Source: Desulfuromonadaceae bacterium GWC2_58_13
Lineage (GTDB): Bacteria > Desulfobacterota > Desulfuromonadia > Desulfuromonadales > Trichloromonadaceae
Assembly (NCBI GenBank): GCA_001825565.1
Contig: MHXM01000044.1
Span: 1-6,993 of the forward strand
DNA: 6,993 nt
Reading direction: 5' to 3'
Positions 6,896-6,993 of the stretch are shown piece after piece. The notes beneath the pieces were generated by a model. The model did not search any database. It saw nothing but the letters and a program-made list of their open reading frames with translations, and was not told the DNA's origin. The position numbers were made by a program, and so were the translations under genes. Numbering within the stretch: the first letter of the stretch is position 1; each line of letters begins with the position of its first letter.

Positions 6896-6993
6896 CTCTC
6901 AGATCTCCAGTGGCCGCACTTTTCGTCGGAACGATGTTTCTTTTTGGCATCACTCTCACCGGCTTGGCCGAGGCCCGCGGCGGCGGGCGCGGC
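6892..6993 (+). CDS. Start of a secreted Gly/Arg-rich protein, cut by the window end
   Basis: Only the first 34 codons are present. The ATG at 6892 overlaps the DUF2092 stop by 4 bp and has AAAGGAG ending 7 nt upstream (6878-6884), so it is a real start. Residues 4-26 form a signal peptide (RSPVAALFVGTMFLFGITL, then TGLAEA), followed at once by RGGGRG. The mature protein therefore begins in a Gly/Arg-rich, low-complexity stretch. The family cannot be named from this fragment. Translational coupling suggests it works with the DUF2092 protein. Confidence 0.8.
   Translation, partial: MTLRSPVAALFVGTMFLFGITLTGLAEARGGGRG

Overview
The window is GC-rich DNA, densely coded on the plus strand. It suggests a Gram-negative bacterium able to live without oxygen. 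Two outer-membrane beta-barrel families, at least six Sec-type signal peptides and strong AGGAG ribosome binding sites point to a proteobacterial-type envelope. An oxygen-sensitive anaerobic sulfatase-maturating enzyme (anSME) points to an anaerobic or facultative lifestyle. A Desulfuromonas/Geobacter-like deltaproteobacterium would fit, but that is inference from style and gene content and no marker gene is present.

Layout. Positions 1-228 are non-coding and full of structure: two exact head-to-tail copies of a 25-bp unit, a perfect 13-bp hairpin, two overlapping imperfect hairpins, and an AT-rich palindrome just before the first gene. Six complete genes and the start of a seventh follow, all on the plus strand: (1) an exported MetA-type outer-membrane transporter-like protein, 229-1053; (2) an exported DUF1254/DUF1214 protein, 1107-2618; (3) a cytoplasmic radical SAM/SPASM anSME, 2708-4027; (4) a FadL/OmpP1/TodX outer-membrane channel, 4099-5358; (5) an exported SYLF (Ysc84) lipid-binding-type protein, 5416-5979; (6) an exported DUF2092 protein, 6062-6895; (7) a secreted Gly/Arg-rich protein overlapping gene 6 by 4 bp and cut by the window end, 6892-6993. 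Gaps are 53 to 89 bp. A perfect 12-bp hairpin lies between genes 2 and 3, so there may be one operon or two (genes 1-2 and genes 3-7).

How the parts may work together. Every complete protein except the anSME looks exported, and several belong to families tied to hydrophobic molecules: FadL takes up fatty acids and aromatics, MetA-like proteins sit beside aromatic degradation genes, SYLF binds lipids, and DUF2092 may have a LolA-like fold. The simplest reading is an envelope module that takes up, moves or processes a hydrophobic and perhaps sulfated compound. The anSME would activate a sulfatase encoded outside the window, because I found no protein here with a (C/S)-X-(A/P)-X-R maturation motif. 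The families are recognisable one by one. The combination, the missing anSME substrate and the cut Gly/Arg-rich gene are the parts worth following up.
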